The position numbers and the translations under genes are program-made. Positions 47,512 to 57,446 of a DNA stretch of 64,000 nt are shown piece after piece. The notes under the pieces are model-generated. The model did not search any database and was not told where the DNA came from. It saw nothing but the letters and a program-made list of their open reading frames with translations. The first letter of the stretch is position 1, and each line of letters begins with the position of its first letter. Origin of the DNA: Sulfodiicoccus acidiphilus (lineage in GTDB: Archaea > Thermoproteota > Thermoprotei_A > Sulfolobales > Sulfolobaceae); assembly GCF_003967175.1 (NCBI RefSeq), contig NZ_AP018553.1, forward strand, positions 620,001 to 684,000, given 5' to 3'.

Positions 47512-49424
47512 ATGGATCATTGGTTAACATGGAAAGACGGTGCCCTCCTGATAGAAACACCTGCTTTGAAACAACCCAAACTGAGTCTATGGCCTTTTGA
47601 TTTGCAAGAAGGAGGCGAGTGGATATATCAAAAGGGAGAAAACCTGGTAAGAGAAGTCGATGGAAGGCAGGAGGTACTGAGAAAGGCTGCGGGTGTTAGA
47701 TTCGTGAGAGTAGGGGAGGACATCGAACAAGTCCGCCTCATCGGCCATCTCGAGTTCCTCGGAGAAGAGTATGACGAGGTCCAAGAATATTTAGGAACTA
47801 TCGTTCTTCTCAATGGAAAGAAAGTTACTGTTCTGAGTGGGGGGAAGACCTGGTCAACCGACAGAGGAAAGGTTACCGTGAGGGGGAAATATGTGTCTGT
47901 GGCTAAGAATGGACTAACGGACGTGTGGAACGGAGAAGAGGTTTTTACAGTTAACGGAGAAGGTTACGTGGTGGGTCAAGTCTCCAGTAGAGTCGTCTTC
48001 AGGGAGAAAAACGGTATCGTAAGAGAGGCCGGGGGAGGAATTATTGGTTTCTGTGGTGGAGACACTTACCTTCTAGGGGAGACTAGAGGAAGGACTGTAA
48101 TATGGTGCGGCGGATCAGTGCGACTCCTTATGAGGGATGGGTGGAGAGAACTGGGGAAGTCAGCGAGCCCACTCTCGTGCTCCGCGGGAGAAAATTTTGC
48201 CGTGATAGTGGGAGAGGAAACCACCATAACGAACATTTTCGACTTCTCAAAGGTATCTGGCCTGAGGAGAGTCTACAGATCCGCCGTTGATGAAAAGAGA
48301 GCCTTCCTTACGTCTGAGGACGGTACGTTGGGTATCCTAGACGTTTCGGAGGAAGGTGGAGAGGTGGTTAACGTTCTCTCCCAGGTAACGGAAGGGAGAG
48401 GGGCAAAACTGGCAATTAGTGGACCAGGGGAGGTCAAAATAGGGAACGAACTAGTGGAGGTCGCTAGGGAAGATGGAGAGGAAATGGTGATCGAGGTGGA
48501 ACCACGGTGGTTGGAGCCTGTAGTTGGAAAGGTGACAGTGGAGAACATGTTTTGGAGTTCAATTAACGAGGTGTGGATCGAGGCTCCACCTCCTCAAGTG
48601 GAAGTGGAGGGTGTTGAGGCCAAGGTCGCACCCTTGGGAAAGTATAAGTACGGAGAGGGGAACTCCGTGGTTTTCTTGAAAGTGCATTACTCCATTCCTG
48701 GCGCTATTGGATGCTCTTTGATTGTAGAAGCCATGGGTAAATCCCAAGCCTTTATTGCGAAGGGAAAGGGAGAGTGCTCCGCTAGGCTAGTGGGTACGCT
48801 CAGTCAGCCCTCTCCCTTCGAGGTTAGAGTTTCGCTCAGAAGGTTCGAGAAAGTGTTAACTACCCTATCCAAGACAGTCACTCCCACAATTATCAACAAG
48901 CCAGACAGTCAACCCGTGAGGAGTAAGAGTAGATGGGGGAATGTGGAGGAGGAGAGAACTGTGTGGACAGACGGTGAGTTCGTCTGGAGTGCAATCTCTA
49001 GAAACCAAGTAGATTACAGGGGAGTCCTCTTCCGTAGGGTGGGAGAATACTCCGAAATTATCGGGGGAGGGTGGAGAAAGGAATTAGGAAGGTGTTGTGG
49101 AGGGGAAGGGAATTCATGATAGTCGGAGTAGAGGATCCTTTAGAGGAAGCCAAGGTGGAGATTGAAGGTAGTTGGGTAGTAGTTAAGACAACAAACTACT
49201 CTCCAATTGAGGTGATTCATGGCCTTAGGTCAGCTAGAGGAATAAAAGAGGTGAGGGTGCCTCTTGATCCTCCTTACACCGAAATTAGGGTAAGGGCCTA
49301 CGAAAGCGGCCTAACCTGGGAGAGGACGTTTAAGACTGACATCGTTCTTCATTTATCGATAGCAGTAAAGGACGCTCTATCGATGTTTAGGGAATTGGAA
49401 AGTTACGGCGTGGTCTCGGTGTGA
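47512..49424 (+). CDS. upsX: UpsX-like protein of the UV-inducible pilus operon, frameshifted as sequenced
   Basis: First gene of the pilus operon. The main frame codes for 535 residues rich in short beta strands and runs to 49119. A second frame (49071-49424) continues with well-behaved protein sequence (REFMIVGVEDPLEEAKVEIE onward) that belongs to the same protein if one G is restored in the GGGGG run at 49063-49067, giving about 637 residues. The alternative is a separate 102-residue gene from ATG 49116, whose ATGA overlaps the first stop. UpsX has no known biochemical function; the name rests on its position before upsE. No signal peptide is visible. Confidence 0.65.
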
Positions 49425-49443
49425 GATTTCCCAAGAAGTTGAC

Positions 49444-50850
49444 GTGCAGGAAAATTTGCTAGAGGAATATAACGTGGCCGGAGCCACGGTGCGAATAATT
49501 GAGGGAGAGGATGGTGGCAGATACGAGGTGATAGAGCCAGAACCAACGCAAGACGAGAGAAGGACAGAGGAAGAGATAATGAAGGAAATTTACTTGTCCT
49601 CAGAGGAAGACGTAGAGGAGGCCATGATGAAGGCCGTGGCCAAAAGAGCCAACAGCCCGGAGTCAGCCGAGAGGATTCTCTACGACCTAAAGAGAAGGAC
49701 CCTCTATGGTAGGATCACTGTTCCAATGCTTGATCCAGATGTCGAAGAAATCGAGTGTTCCGGCCCAAGCAGGCCAGTCACGGTAATCCACAGGAGGTAC
49801 TCGCAGATGAGGAGATTGACAACCAACCTGGTGTTCCCAGATGATATAGAGGTATTGAAATTAATAGAGAGGGCAGCGGGGAGAGTTGACAGAAGCGTCT
49901 CCATAGCCAAACCATACATCGAGATCTCCCTTCCTGAGGGACATCGTCTGAGTGCTACGATTTCATCCGAGATCTCGATTCCTGGAACGACGTTCGATGT
50001 GAGAAAATTTCCACAAGAGCCAGTCAGCGCCTCAAGGTTGATCAAAGAAGGCACCATTACTCCGCTCCAAGCTGCGTATCTGTGGTACCTCATGGAATTC
50101 AGGCCATTCATCATTGTGCTCGGAGCGACTGGAAGTGGTAAAACGACTCTGCTGAACGGTCTGCTGAACTTGCTCGATCCAAGAATGAAAATAGTAACTA
50201 TCGAGGAAACCCCAGAGCTCAATTTACGAACTAAGAACTGGGTCAGGCTCATAGCAAGGATGGGCTCGACGGAGTACAAGGTCGACCTATCGGATCTGGC
50301 TAGGCTCTCTCTCCGTTACAGGCCAGACTATATGGTGATAGGTGAAGTCAGGGGTAGGGAAATAGAGGCTCTAGTTCACGCCTCAGCGTCTGGTCACGGT
50401 TCCCTGACTACCTTCCACGGAGCTAGGCCCACTGACGCCGTCACCAGAATTCTTGATTTGTTAGATAGAGAAGTGGCAACACTCTTCCTTCAGAACATTT
50501 GGGTCATGCCAGTTATGGCCCCATCTTCTTCAGGAGAAAGGAGATTATCTAAAGTGTATGAAGCCGTCAGAAGAAAAGGAAAGGTGAGGTTCGTCGAGGT
50601 CCTTAGGCACCCCCTAATTGGGGGAATAGAGGATCCCTCAGTTTTAGTGGAGAAGTCGCCTCGTCTCAGGTCATTAGTCAAAGATTTTGACCTCAGAGAA
50701 GCGGAGGTGACAGAGGAACTGAAGACAAGATCCTCCATTCTTTCATCGATGGTGTCTCAGAACCTCCTAGACCAGGACTCATTGTCAACGGGGCTTCTGA
50801 GGGAATTGGGGAGGAGGAAGGGTGAAGCTAAAGTCCACGGAACTATTTAA
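49444..50850 (+). CDS. upsE: Type IV pilus assembly ATPase (UpsE)
   Basis: 468-residue secretion ATPase of the GspE/VirB11 superfamily. Walker A GATGSGKT is at 227-234, the Asp-box region ETPELNL follows, Walker B is in YMVIGEVRGRE, and the His box lies in ASGHGSLTTFHG. It powers polymerisation of the ups pilus from the cytoplasm. In Sulfolobus the ups pili are induced by UV and drive species-specific aggregation and DNA exchange (established for the family). It starts with GTG 49444, and its end overlaps upsF by 29 bases. Confidence 0.92.
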   Translation: MQENLLEEYNVAGATVRIIEGEDGGRYEVIEPEPTQDERRTEEEIMKEIYLSSEEDVEEAMMKAVAKRANSPESAERILYDLKRRTLYGRITVPMLDPDVEEIECSGPSRPVTVIHRRYSQMRRLTTNLVFPDDIEVLKLIERAAGRVDRSVSIAKPYIEISLPEGHRLSATISSEISIPGTTFDVRKFPQEPVSASRLIKEGTITPLQAAYLWYLMEFRPFIIVLGATGSGKTTLLNGLLNLLDPRMKIVTIEETPELNLRTKNWVRLIARMGSTEYKVDLSDLARLSLRYRPDYMVIGEVRGREIEALVHASASGHGSLTTFHGARPTDAVTRILDLLDREVATLFLQNIWVMPVMAPSSSGERRLSKVYEAVRRKGKVRFVEVLRHPLIGGIEDPSVLVEKSPRLRSLVKDFDLREAEVTEELKTRSSILSSMVSQNLLDQDSLSTGLLRELGRRKGEAKVHGTI

Positions 50851-52291
50851 GGGAAAGGTGAGCTTTTATCTAGAGCTTCTTGGAGAAGACGCGGAGAAAT
50901 TAAGGAAGGTAGAGAACATTCTCCTTTTTGCGACCCTCCCTCTAGCCCTCACAATATCCCTGGCCAGTGTTTGGAATCCCTACTTTTTGGTATGCCTCGC
51001 CATCCCAGTTCTCCTTTACTTCTACATCCCTATTTACCTCTGGGCCAAGACAGTCGAACTCAAGTCGAGACTAGCAGTTGAGGTACCCTACTTCGCGATC
51101 CTCGCTTACGTGAACGTCTCTGTGGGAAAGGGAATCGTGAGGTCCCTTTCAGAGGCAAGTGAATTCCCAGGCTTAAGAGACGTCGCTAGGGAGTATAGAA
51201 GCGTGGTCAGATACGCGAAGGCCATGAGGGTGGGCCTACAAGAGGCAGTAGCCAGGAGAGCGGAATTGCATTCGGGCGACGCTCTAGGTAAGTTCTTTAA
51301 CACTTACTTAACTTCAGTTAGGGCCGGAGACGAAGTTAACGGATTAAGAAGGGCGGTTAGGGAGGCGTTAGACGAATTAGGTTCAGGATTCCAGGAATAC
51401 GTGGAGAGGGCCTCTGAACTCGTTGAGGTCTCCTTTTCAGTCCTACTCCTCCTTCCAGCACTACTGGTAGCTTTCTCTGTTCTTTCTGCGTCGAACGGAA
51501 TGACGCCCTACATTCCTCTACTAACACTGCCACCTATTATTTTGGCTATAGAGGCTTCCCAACCCAAGGTGACTACCTTAGAACTAGGAAAAAGGGAGTT
51601 AATCACGCTAGTTTCCTTGATACCTTTTGCTTTCCCCATTCCTTTATACCTCAGACTTTACATAAGTGAAGTGTCGCTGGCCCTCACTTGTTTGCCTCGG
51701 TACTTGGAGCTGCTAAGGGGAGAGAAGCTGAACGACAGTATGCCAAGTATCCTAAGGGAACTTTCGGAACTTCACAGGGTAGGTTATGGCGTTAGATATG
51801 CGTTATCTAGAGCGTCTAGCATAAGCAGGGGAGTTAGTGGCACCTTATTTAGGAAGATTAATGTGGCCACCAAGTTGAACGGAGAACTCCCCGCTTTAAA
51901 CTCCACTTCTAATGCCTTCAACTTCGCCTGGGGACTCATAAGAACGCTAGATAAGACAGGCGGAAGAGAGGTGGATTGGTTGGCTGAGCTCTCCAACCTA
52001 GTCTGGAACATGAACTCCTCTCTCAAGAAACTGAGATCGAGGCTCAGACCTTTTGAGGCCCTATCTCTGTTGTCTCCCTTCTTGATCTCCTTCACGTTGG
52101 GCACGATGGGAAGTATAGTTGGACAAAGTGCTGATCTGAAGGCCGCAATTATGGCCTATACCTTCGCTACTACGGTAATTTTCTCTAAACTATCTAAATT
52201 CACCTTAGTGGACGTTCCAACTCTACTCGTCTCATCCTCCTTAGCTTTGGTTGCTATCCAATACTTTCTCCCCACTCTGACGCATCTTTAG
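50822..52291 (+). CDS. upsF: Type IV pilus membrane platform protein (UpsF)
   Basis: 489-residue integral membrane protein with two GspF/TadC-like halves, each with a cytoplasmic helical region followed by membrane helices, plus extra C-terminal helices. It is the platform with which the UpsE ATPase works. GTG 50822 is preceded by GGAGGAGGAAGG and overlaps the upsE end. The short gap (15 bases) to upsA completes the operon. Confidence 0.9.
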   Translation: MKLKSTELFKGKVSFYLELLGEDAEKLRKVENILLFATLPLALTISLASVWNPYFLVCLAIPVLLYFYIPIYLWAKTVELKSRLAVEVPYFAILAYVNVSVGKGIVRSLSEASEFPGLRDVAREYRSVVRYAKAMRVGLQEAVARRAELHSGDALGKFFNTYLTSVRAGDEVNGLRRAVREALDELGSGFQEYVERASELVEVSFSVLLLLPALLVAFSVLSASNGMTPYIPLLTLPPIILAIEASQPKVTTLELGKRELITLVSLIPFAFPIPLYLRLYISEVSLALTCLPRYLELLRGEKLNDSMPSILRELSELHRVGYGVRYALSRASSISRGVSGTLFRKINVATKLNGELPALNSTSNAFNFAWGLIRTLDKTGGREVDWLAELSNLVWNMNSSLKKLRSRLRPFEALSLLSPFLISFTLGTMGSIVGQSADLKAAIMAYTFATTVIFSKLSKFTLVDVPTLLVSSSLALVAIQYFLPTLTHL

Positions 52292-52306
52292 ACAAAGATT
52301 ACGTCG

Positions 52307-52731
52307 ATGAAAAGGAAGGCCGTGTCTTCAATCTTGGGGACCGTCCTAGTGTTGGCTGTTACGCTCGCACTGGGGGGTCTACTTTACTCCTACTCTCAGG
52401 GTTTGTTTGGGAGTTTAACTCAGCAAGCACAGCTTCAGGTGTCCTCTCAACTGGTGGTAAGTCCTAGTGGAGATGCTGCCCTTCAGTTCTCCCTTCAGAA
52501 CTACGGAAATGTGGAAATCAACGTAACTCACGTCTCACTACTATCTCCCACGGGCACTATAACATACTCTAACCACACAACCATTGTGATAGAGCCCGGT
52601 CAGACGGTACAAGAGGTTCAAGTTGGAATACAGGGAGTTGTTGCTGGGCAATACTACACGTTGTTGATCGAAGGTGTCACGTCTGGGGGAAGACTTATCA
52701 GACATCCCAAGAAATCCTGGCCCAGAGCTAA
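52307..52731 (+). CDS. upsA: Pilin UpsA with class III signal peptide
   Basis: The N-terminus MKRKA-VSSILGTVLVLAVTLALGG is a class III signal peptide; PibD should cut after Ala5, and the hydrophobic helix forms the pilus core. As sequenced, the frame runs on into the next pilin, giving one 245-codon ORF (52307-53044). Restoring one G in the GGGGG run at 52685-52689 instead ends UpsA with SGGKTYQTSQEILAQS and a TAA at 52729-52731 (141 residues), the usual pilin size. Which reading is right is not settled by the sequence. Confidence 0.75.
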
Positions 52732-53115
52732 GAGAGGGCTATCCAGCATCCTTTCCTCACTGATAGTAACTGCCGTAACGTTATCGCTTGCAGGGGCGTT
52801 ATTGGGTGCGTTCTGGGGGAGGGTTTATAATTCGGAATCCGTTCTTCAGCAGAGTGACCATCTTTACGATGAGCAACTCCAGACTAGGCTGGAGATAGTA
52901 GGATTTGGGAACACAACGTCGAGCTACTACCTATTCAACTACGGAGCATCTAACGTGACTGTGACTCAAGTCGCGATAGGAAATCGGATAGTAAGAGGAA
53001 ACTGGGAGATCCCCCAGGAACTATGGTGGAGCTTAGTAAACTAGTCGGAGACCGTAAAGTGGATGGTAGGTTGATAGTAATAGCTAACGACCTAATATTT
53101 ACTTCACAGACATAG
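52697..53115 (+). CDS. upsB: Pilin UpsB with class III signal peptide (start not identifiable)
   Basis: RAKRG-LSSILSSLIVTAVTLSLAG is a second preprepilin signal, with PibD cleavage expected after Gly. No ATG, GTG or TTG lies in frame between the UpsA end and this signal, so the start given is only an outer bound. The ORF stops at 53044, but adding one C in the CCCCC run at 53011-53015 yields IPPGTMVELSKLVGDRKV, then a strand-rich end (VIANDLIFTSQT) and TAG at 53113-53115. That C-terminus is more pilin-like. UpsA and UpsB are the two co-assembled pilins of the system. Confidence 0.7.
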
Positions 53116-53274
53116 ATATTTTAATTATATTCTTTAAGAAATTTTAAGAATATCGCTGAGATTTCCTGTCTGGCTTATCCTCCTATCTACGTTAATAGCT
53201 CGTGGTGTCTTACTCCCCTGAGAGCGAACTATTTGTGACCGAATGTGAATGTAGGAGGATACAAAAACGTAAAC

Positions 53275-54040
53275 TACCCCGCCCTCACGGGCGGGGCTTC
53301 GGGGTTTCTGGTACCCTTCGCGGTGCACCTTCATCCCCCCGACCCGTACCTCTCGTTGAGGCACGGGCTACGTTGATCGACGCGTTTAAATCGCGGTTAT
53401 ACGTCATGCCACATTTAGGACATCTGTATTCTCTTCCGTCCACGTGGGTAACATGCCCACATCTGTGACATGGGTGTATTTCTAGGGTTAATGTATACCA
53501 CTTTTATACCGTTGATCTTCGCTTTGTACTTTATCATTATTCTGTAGTTTTCTAAATGGCAAAGAATGGAACCTCCTATCGAGTTTCTTGCTCTCCTTGA
53601 AGTTCTCCCTAATTCCTGTGAGTTTCTCCACGACTATCACTGGGGAAGGAAATTGTTTGGCGTATTCTACGATCTTCTTGGAGACAACGTGAAGCTCGTG
53701 ATTAACAGTCTCGCTCTCCTTCCCTCTTAGCCTCTTCATCACGTCTAGTCTTCTCTTTTCCTGGAGCTTCTTCCTGATGCCGAAGTACTTATGTCTAATT
53801 TCCTTAATCATCGACCCTTCGAAGAAAGTACCTTTGGTGGGTTTTCCGTTGAACAGTACGGAAGGGGGATCACGGAGGGTTTCCTCTCCACGGGCGTGAG
53901 TTCCCCCAGTCCAGAGGGTGCGACCCAGCTCTCACGGCCGATGTCTAGAAGACGTTGGAGTCTCATTACGAAAACGTTTCCATAAGGAGGCTATCCGTCC
54001 CCACCTTAAGGGTCTTTCGCCCCCTTAACCCCCATTATGA
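53275..54040 (-). mobile_element. IS200/IS605-like element with decayed tnpB
   Basis: One end bears the hairpin CCCCGCCC-tcac-GGGCGGGG at 53277-53296, next to the tnpB stop. The other end carries the common module (53981-54040, AAGGAGGCTATCCGTCC ... CTTTCGCCCCCTTAACCCCC). Between them lie a tnpB remnant and the block at 53876-53943 shared with 24205-24262. This is the only copy in the window retaining coding sequence, and it links the small elements to the IS605/OrfB group. No tnpA is present. Confidence 0.75.
53285..53860 (-). pseudogene. tnpB: tnpB (RNA-guided nuclease-type transposon protein), decayed fragment
   Basis: Only the C-terminal half remains. It has a helical segment (IRHKYFGIRKKLQEKRRLDV), the RuvC-II region VIVVEKLTGIRENF with the catalytic Glu, a frameshift near 53490-53500, the zinc-finger CHRCGHVTHVDGREYRCPKCG, and the RuvC-III Asp in YNRDLNASINVAR. 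The N-terminal domain and first RuvC motif are missing, so it cannot be active. Confidence 0.85.
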
Positions 54041-54251
54041 CAAACCTAAACTACGAAGAAGCTATTTGTTTCAGGCGAGGAAGCTCCATCCTCTACGTTG
54101 AACATCACTAAAATGAGATCACACTAACTAATGACCTGACTAATGAGTGTCCTATGGAAATCTAAACATCAGACTTAAGGAGAGAACTGTATATCTAAAT
54201 AACGAATACCAGGAAACGGATCGGTTCTGGAAGGAATTGGGGTTAGGCCAA
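54041..54251. other. Gap between element and DMT gene
   Basis: No gene; GTATATCTAAATAACG near 54188-54203 could be part of the promoter of the following gene. The stretch 53116-53274 before the element is A+T-rich and also empty. Confidence 0.4.
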
Positions 54252-55058
54252 ATGAAAAGGGACTTGATCCTCCTTACTCTAGGAGGTGCTTCCTTTGGGA
54301 CAGCCGCCATATTTGTTGCTATCTCATCTATGACCCCCGCTACTATAGCAGTTTTAAGGTTTCTTTTGGCCGGTGCGATTCTAGCGACTCTGAGAGGAAC
54401 TCTGAAGTACTTTAAGAGGACTTTTCCATATGCCCTCCTACTCGGCATTCACATGTTCCTCTTCATTCAGAGCGTGAAGTCCACTGCTATTATAGACGCC
54501 ACTGTCCTAGTTTCTACCTCTCCCATATTCGCCATTCCTATAGCGAAGGGACTAGGTGTGAATGTGTCAAAAACGGACCTCTGGGCTGCCCTGTTGGCGG
54601 TTCTTGGAGTAATAGTCATGAATTACCCTCTTGTATTGGGAGAGGTCCTAGGTAATGTGGAAGCGCTAGGTGCAGCCTTAGCCACTGCCTTCTATACGAT
54701 CCTTCTAAATAAAAGGACGTGGGACGCCGATCCGATATCAATGACCTCAAGTATATATCTCGAGGCGGCTCTCATTATGTCACCTCTTATCTTAATTCAG
54801 GGAATTGGTGTTCTAAATGCCAGGTCTTGGCTAGCTATAGCTGGTTTAGTGGCCTTACCTACGCTAGTGGGACATAGTACTGTGATTTACCTGTCAAAGC
54901 GCGTCAGGCCTCAAGTGATAGATACGTTCACTCTCCTAGAACCAGTGGTAGCCACGATCTTGGCATTCATCATTTTCGGACAAATGCCTACAAACGATCA
55001 AGTGGTAGGAGCCACAATCGTGATATTCTCATTGGTTCTCCTTTTCTTGAGGTCCTAG
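54252..55058 (+). CDS. EamA/DMT-family transporter
   Basis: 268 residues from ATG 54252 with ten membrane helices in two EamA repeats; the second repeat includes VALPTLVGHSTVIYLSKRVRPQV and the typical ending LLEPVVATILAFIIFGQ. The longer frame to 54147 adds 35 polar residues before the first helix and is less likely. The family carries amino acids, sugars or nucleotide-linked metabolites; the substrate is unknown. Confidence 0.8.
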   Translation: MKRDLILLTLGGASFGTAAIFVAISSMTPATIAVLRFLLAGAILATLRGTLKYFKRTFPYALLLGIHMFLFIQSVKSTAIIDATVLVSTSPIFAIPIAKGLGVNVSKTDLWAALLAVLGVIVMNYPLVLGEVLGNVEALGAALATAFYTILLNKRTWDADPISMTSSIYLEAALIMSPLILIQGIGVLNARSWLAIAGLVALPTLVGHSTVIYLSKRVRPQVIDTFTLLEPVVATILAFIIFGQMPTNDQVVGATIVIFSLVLLFLRS

Positions 55059-55149
55059 TTCCACATAATATAGTTTGTATAAGTAGGTAATCTTCCTATA
55101 AAAGAAGATTTTCGTCACAATCTGAATCACTTCTCCATGTAATAATACT

Positions 55150-56637
55150 TCAGCCTAAGACTCTCCTATAAGGTCTTACAGAAGCCGATGTAAGCGGGTC
55201 GCGGATCGCTTCTGGTATATGTGAGACTAGGTCCGAGGCGGTAAGGTGGTCTCCTAGCTTAGCGTGGGCCAGACTTCCAGCAACACCGTTTATGAAAGCT
55301 CCAACATAGGCGGCCTTGAAAGGCTCTATTTTCCTCGCCATCAACGCTGCGACTATACCAGTGAGGACATCTCCCGTACCTCCCACAGCCATTCCCGGAT
55401 TTCCGCTCTTGTTCAACTTGAACCTTTCTCCATCGGTTATCACGTCAAAGTATCCTTTCAACAACAAGACGCACTCTCTCTCCTTAGCTGCCTCGGAGGC
55501 CTTAACTATCCTCTCCCTCCCCTCACCGCTCTCTTTTCCGAAGAAAATCTTAAACTCTCCAGCATGAGGAGTCACAACCACCTTCTTATACATCGACCTT
55601 CCCCTCAAGACCTTGAGGGCGTCGGCATCTATCACGGCTGGTTTCTCCCTCTTTCTTAGTTCCTCGAGGATCAGTTCACAGGCTTCCCTCACGTTCTCAG
55701 AGACCCCTAGGCCGGGGCCAAGCACGATCGCGTCGACTCTCTCTATCCACGGTGTTAGCTCTCCCACGTTGGAAGGAGAAAGTTCCTTTCCAGTTAGTTT
55801 TATAGAAATTAGGTCTGGAGAGTATGTAGATATTGTCTTTGCAGTCTCCTCTGGAGAAGCGGTATATACTAGGTCAGCTCCTGTTCTCAGGGCCCCGAGA
55901 CTGGCCAATGTAGGTGCTCCACTAAAGGTCTGGTTTCCACCTATTACCAAGACCCTACCGAAGTCACCTTTCTTGGACTTCATTGATCGCGGCTTAATCG
56001 TTTCAAGCACGTCACCGGGACCAACGTAAATTGAAGCCTCTGGAGGTATTCCGATGTTGACCTTCACGACGTCGAAATTCCCCGTTACTCCACCCTTTAC
56101 ATCGTGAAGTGCTATGACTAAGTTGGGGACTACGTAATCACCGAACGTCATGCCACTGTCAGGATCCATGCCAGACGGTAAGTCTATGGACACTTTGTAA
56201 GCCCTAGTTTCGTTAAACAGCCTTATGGCTGTCTTCAAAGGCTCCTTGGGAGCAGCCTTGAGCCCAGTTCCCAACAAGGCGTCTACCGCAACCGCATACT
56301 CCCTAGGCTCGTAGTCCCATACATTCTCTATATCAATGGAGAAATCCATGTCCTCGATGATCCTCAAGTTTTCAGCCGCGTCTGGATGCTTCACTTCCCC
56401 AGTTAGTACTACTTTGACCTTAGCTCCCTCCCCGGCAAGGAACCTCGCCGTTACTAGTCCGTCGCCCCCCTTTCCTCCATGTCCCACGAATATCACGACT
56501 TCTTTGTGTCTCACATCGATCCTGTTTGAGATCTCCGCTGCTACAGCCCTTCCGGCATTCTCCATTAAGAGTCGAGTTGGAACGCCGAGAAACTGCGAGT
56601 TTACTTCTAAGACTCTCATTTCGGATGTCGATATCAC
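55150..56637 (-). CDS. nnr: Bifunctional NAD(P)H-hydrate epimerase / ADP-dependent dehydratase (Nnr)
   Basis: 495 residues, full length. The YjeF N-terminal epimerase domain spans about 1-205 (VGHGGKGGDGLVTARFL, VDALLGTGL). The carbohydrate-kinase-like dehydratase domain spans about 215-480 (VLVIGGNQTFSGAPTL, VLGPGLG, VTPHAGEF, and GNPGMAVGGTGDVLTG with the catalytic Asp). It repairs hydrated NADH/NADPH in the cytoplasm. GTG 56637 lies 26 nt from a GTATAAAAAG TATA box (read on the plus strand) at 56659-56668. Confidence 0.93.
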   Translation of the reverse strand: MISTSEMRVLEVNSQFLGVPTRLLMENAGRAVAAEISNRIDVRHKEVVIFVGHGGKGGDGLVTARFLAGEGAKVKVVLTGEVKHPDAAENLRIIEDMDFSIDIENVWDYEPREYAVAVDALLGTGLKAAPKEPLKTAIRLFNETRAYKVSIDLPSGMDPDSGMTFGDYVVPNLVIALHDVKGGVTGNFDVVKVNIGIPPEASIYVGPGDVLETIKPRSMKSKKGDFGRVLVIGGNQTFSGAPTLASLGALRTGADLVYTASPEETAKTISTYSPDLISIKLTGKELSPSNVGELTPWIERVDAIVLGPGLGVSENVREACELILEELRKREKPAVIDADALKVLRGRSMYKKVVVTPHAGEFKIFFGKESGEGRERIVKASEAAKERECVLLLKGYFDVITDGERFKLNKSGNPGMAVGGTGDVLTGIVAALMARKIEPFKAAYVGAFINGVAGSLAHAKLGDHLTASDLVSHIPEAIRDPLTSASVRPYRRVLG

Positions 56638-56774
56638 GCTTTATTGCTCTCCGACCGCGTATAAAAAGAAGATTCGATTAGATGAACATTGCCGATGAAC
56701 TTCACTAACACCTAGCCGTAGACTCCCTCTACGTTCCTCGCAAAAGGACGAACTTCATCACTTCTAAGTTGGGA

Positions 56775-57446
56775 ATGGTGTCGTCGAAAGTTAGAAGTCT
56801 TGCTAGGATTCCTAGGTCCTCTAGGCGAGTTCGGATTAAGCATATATACGAACCTATTGACGTGCTTATTGTGAGGCTTACTGTAGCGGTGATTTTAGGC
56901 GCGGTCTTTTCCATGACGTTGGCGTTGTTGGTGGGTGTGGTGGTAACTGACTTTCCCTTGAATCATCCGAAAATTGTCGTTATGCTAAAAGATGAGGAAT
57001 TAAGTATAGGTAACCTTTCCTCAGGGGAGAAGTTCTACTTCATTTCTACGTCTCAAGCCACGAATATCTCTTATCAGTCTAGTCCGTTCCCAACTTCCAC
57101 CATCGCAGCCTTTAACGAGGCTCCTACTACCGTCACTCCCATCCGGGACATCTCTTCACAGAACTACACCTCCTCTACCTCAGGCCAGGCCTTCTACGTC
57201 TCGCCCCAATTCATCGTGGCCAACTCCTCTACATTCACAGTAACGGTGAAGCTAAACGGTAATTCTAACGTCACTATCTTCGTTGTACCTGGTGCCTTTA
57301 CAGCCAACTACCGTTTAGTGAACGAAGGGACAATAAATGAGTTAATAGTGACCTATCATCTAAGAGGAAACTTAGGCAAAGGCTTCCTAATTCTTCCGAT
57401 TGAAGTTAACGGAAAGTTAACCTACGTAGATGTTTTGCTTGGTTGA
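56775..57446 (+). CDS. Membrane-anchored extracytoplasmic protein of unknown function
   Basis: About 223 residues. A basic N-terminus precedes one membrane helix (about 32-57, with an A-V-I-L-G-A-V-F-S-M run) and an extracytoplasmic beta-rich domain with about eight Asn-x-Ser/Thr sites. No family recognised. Starts at TTG 56769, ATG 56775 or GTG 56778 are equally possible. It is similar in style to the anchored protein at 39398 but shows no obvious sequence match to it. Confidence 0.6.
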   Translation: MVSSKVRSLARIPRSSRRVRIKHIYEPIDVLIVRLTVAVILGAVFSMTLALLVGVVVTDFPLNHPKIVVMLKDEELSIGNLSSGEKFYFISTSQATNISYQSSPFPTSTIAAFNEAPTTVTPIRDISSQNYTSSTSGQAFYVSPQFIVANSSTFTVTVKLNGNSNVTIFVVPGAFTANYRLVNEGTINELIVTYHLRGNLGKGFLILPIEVNGKLTYVDVLLG

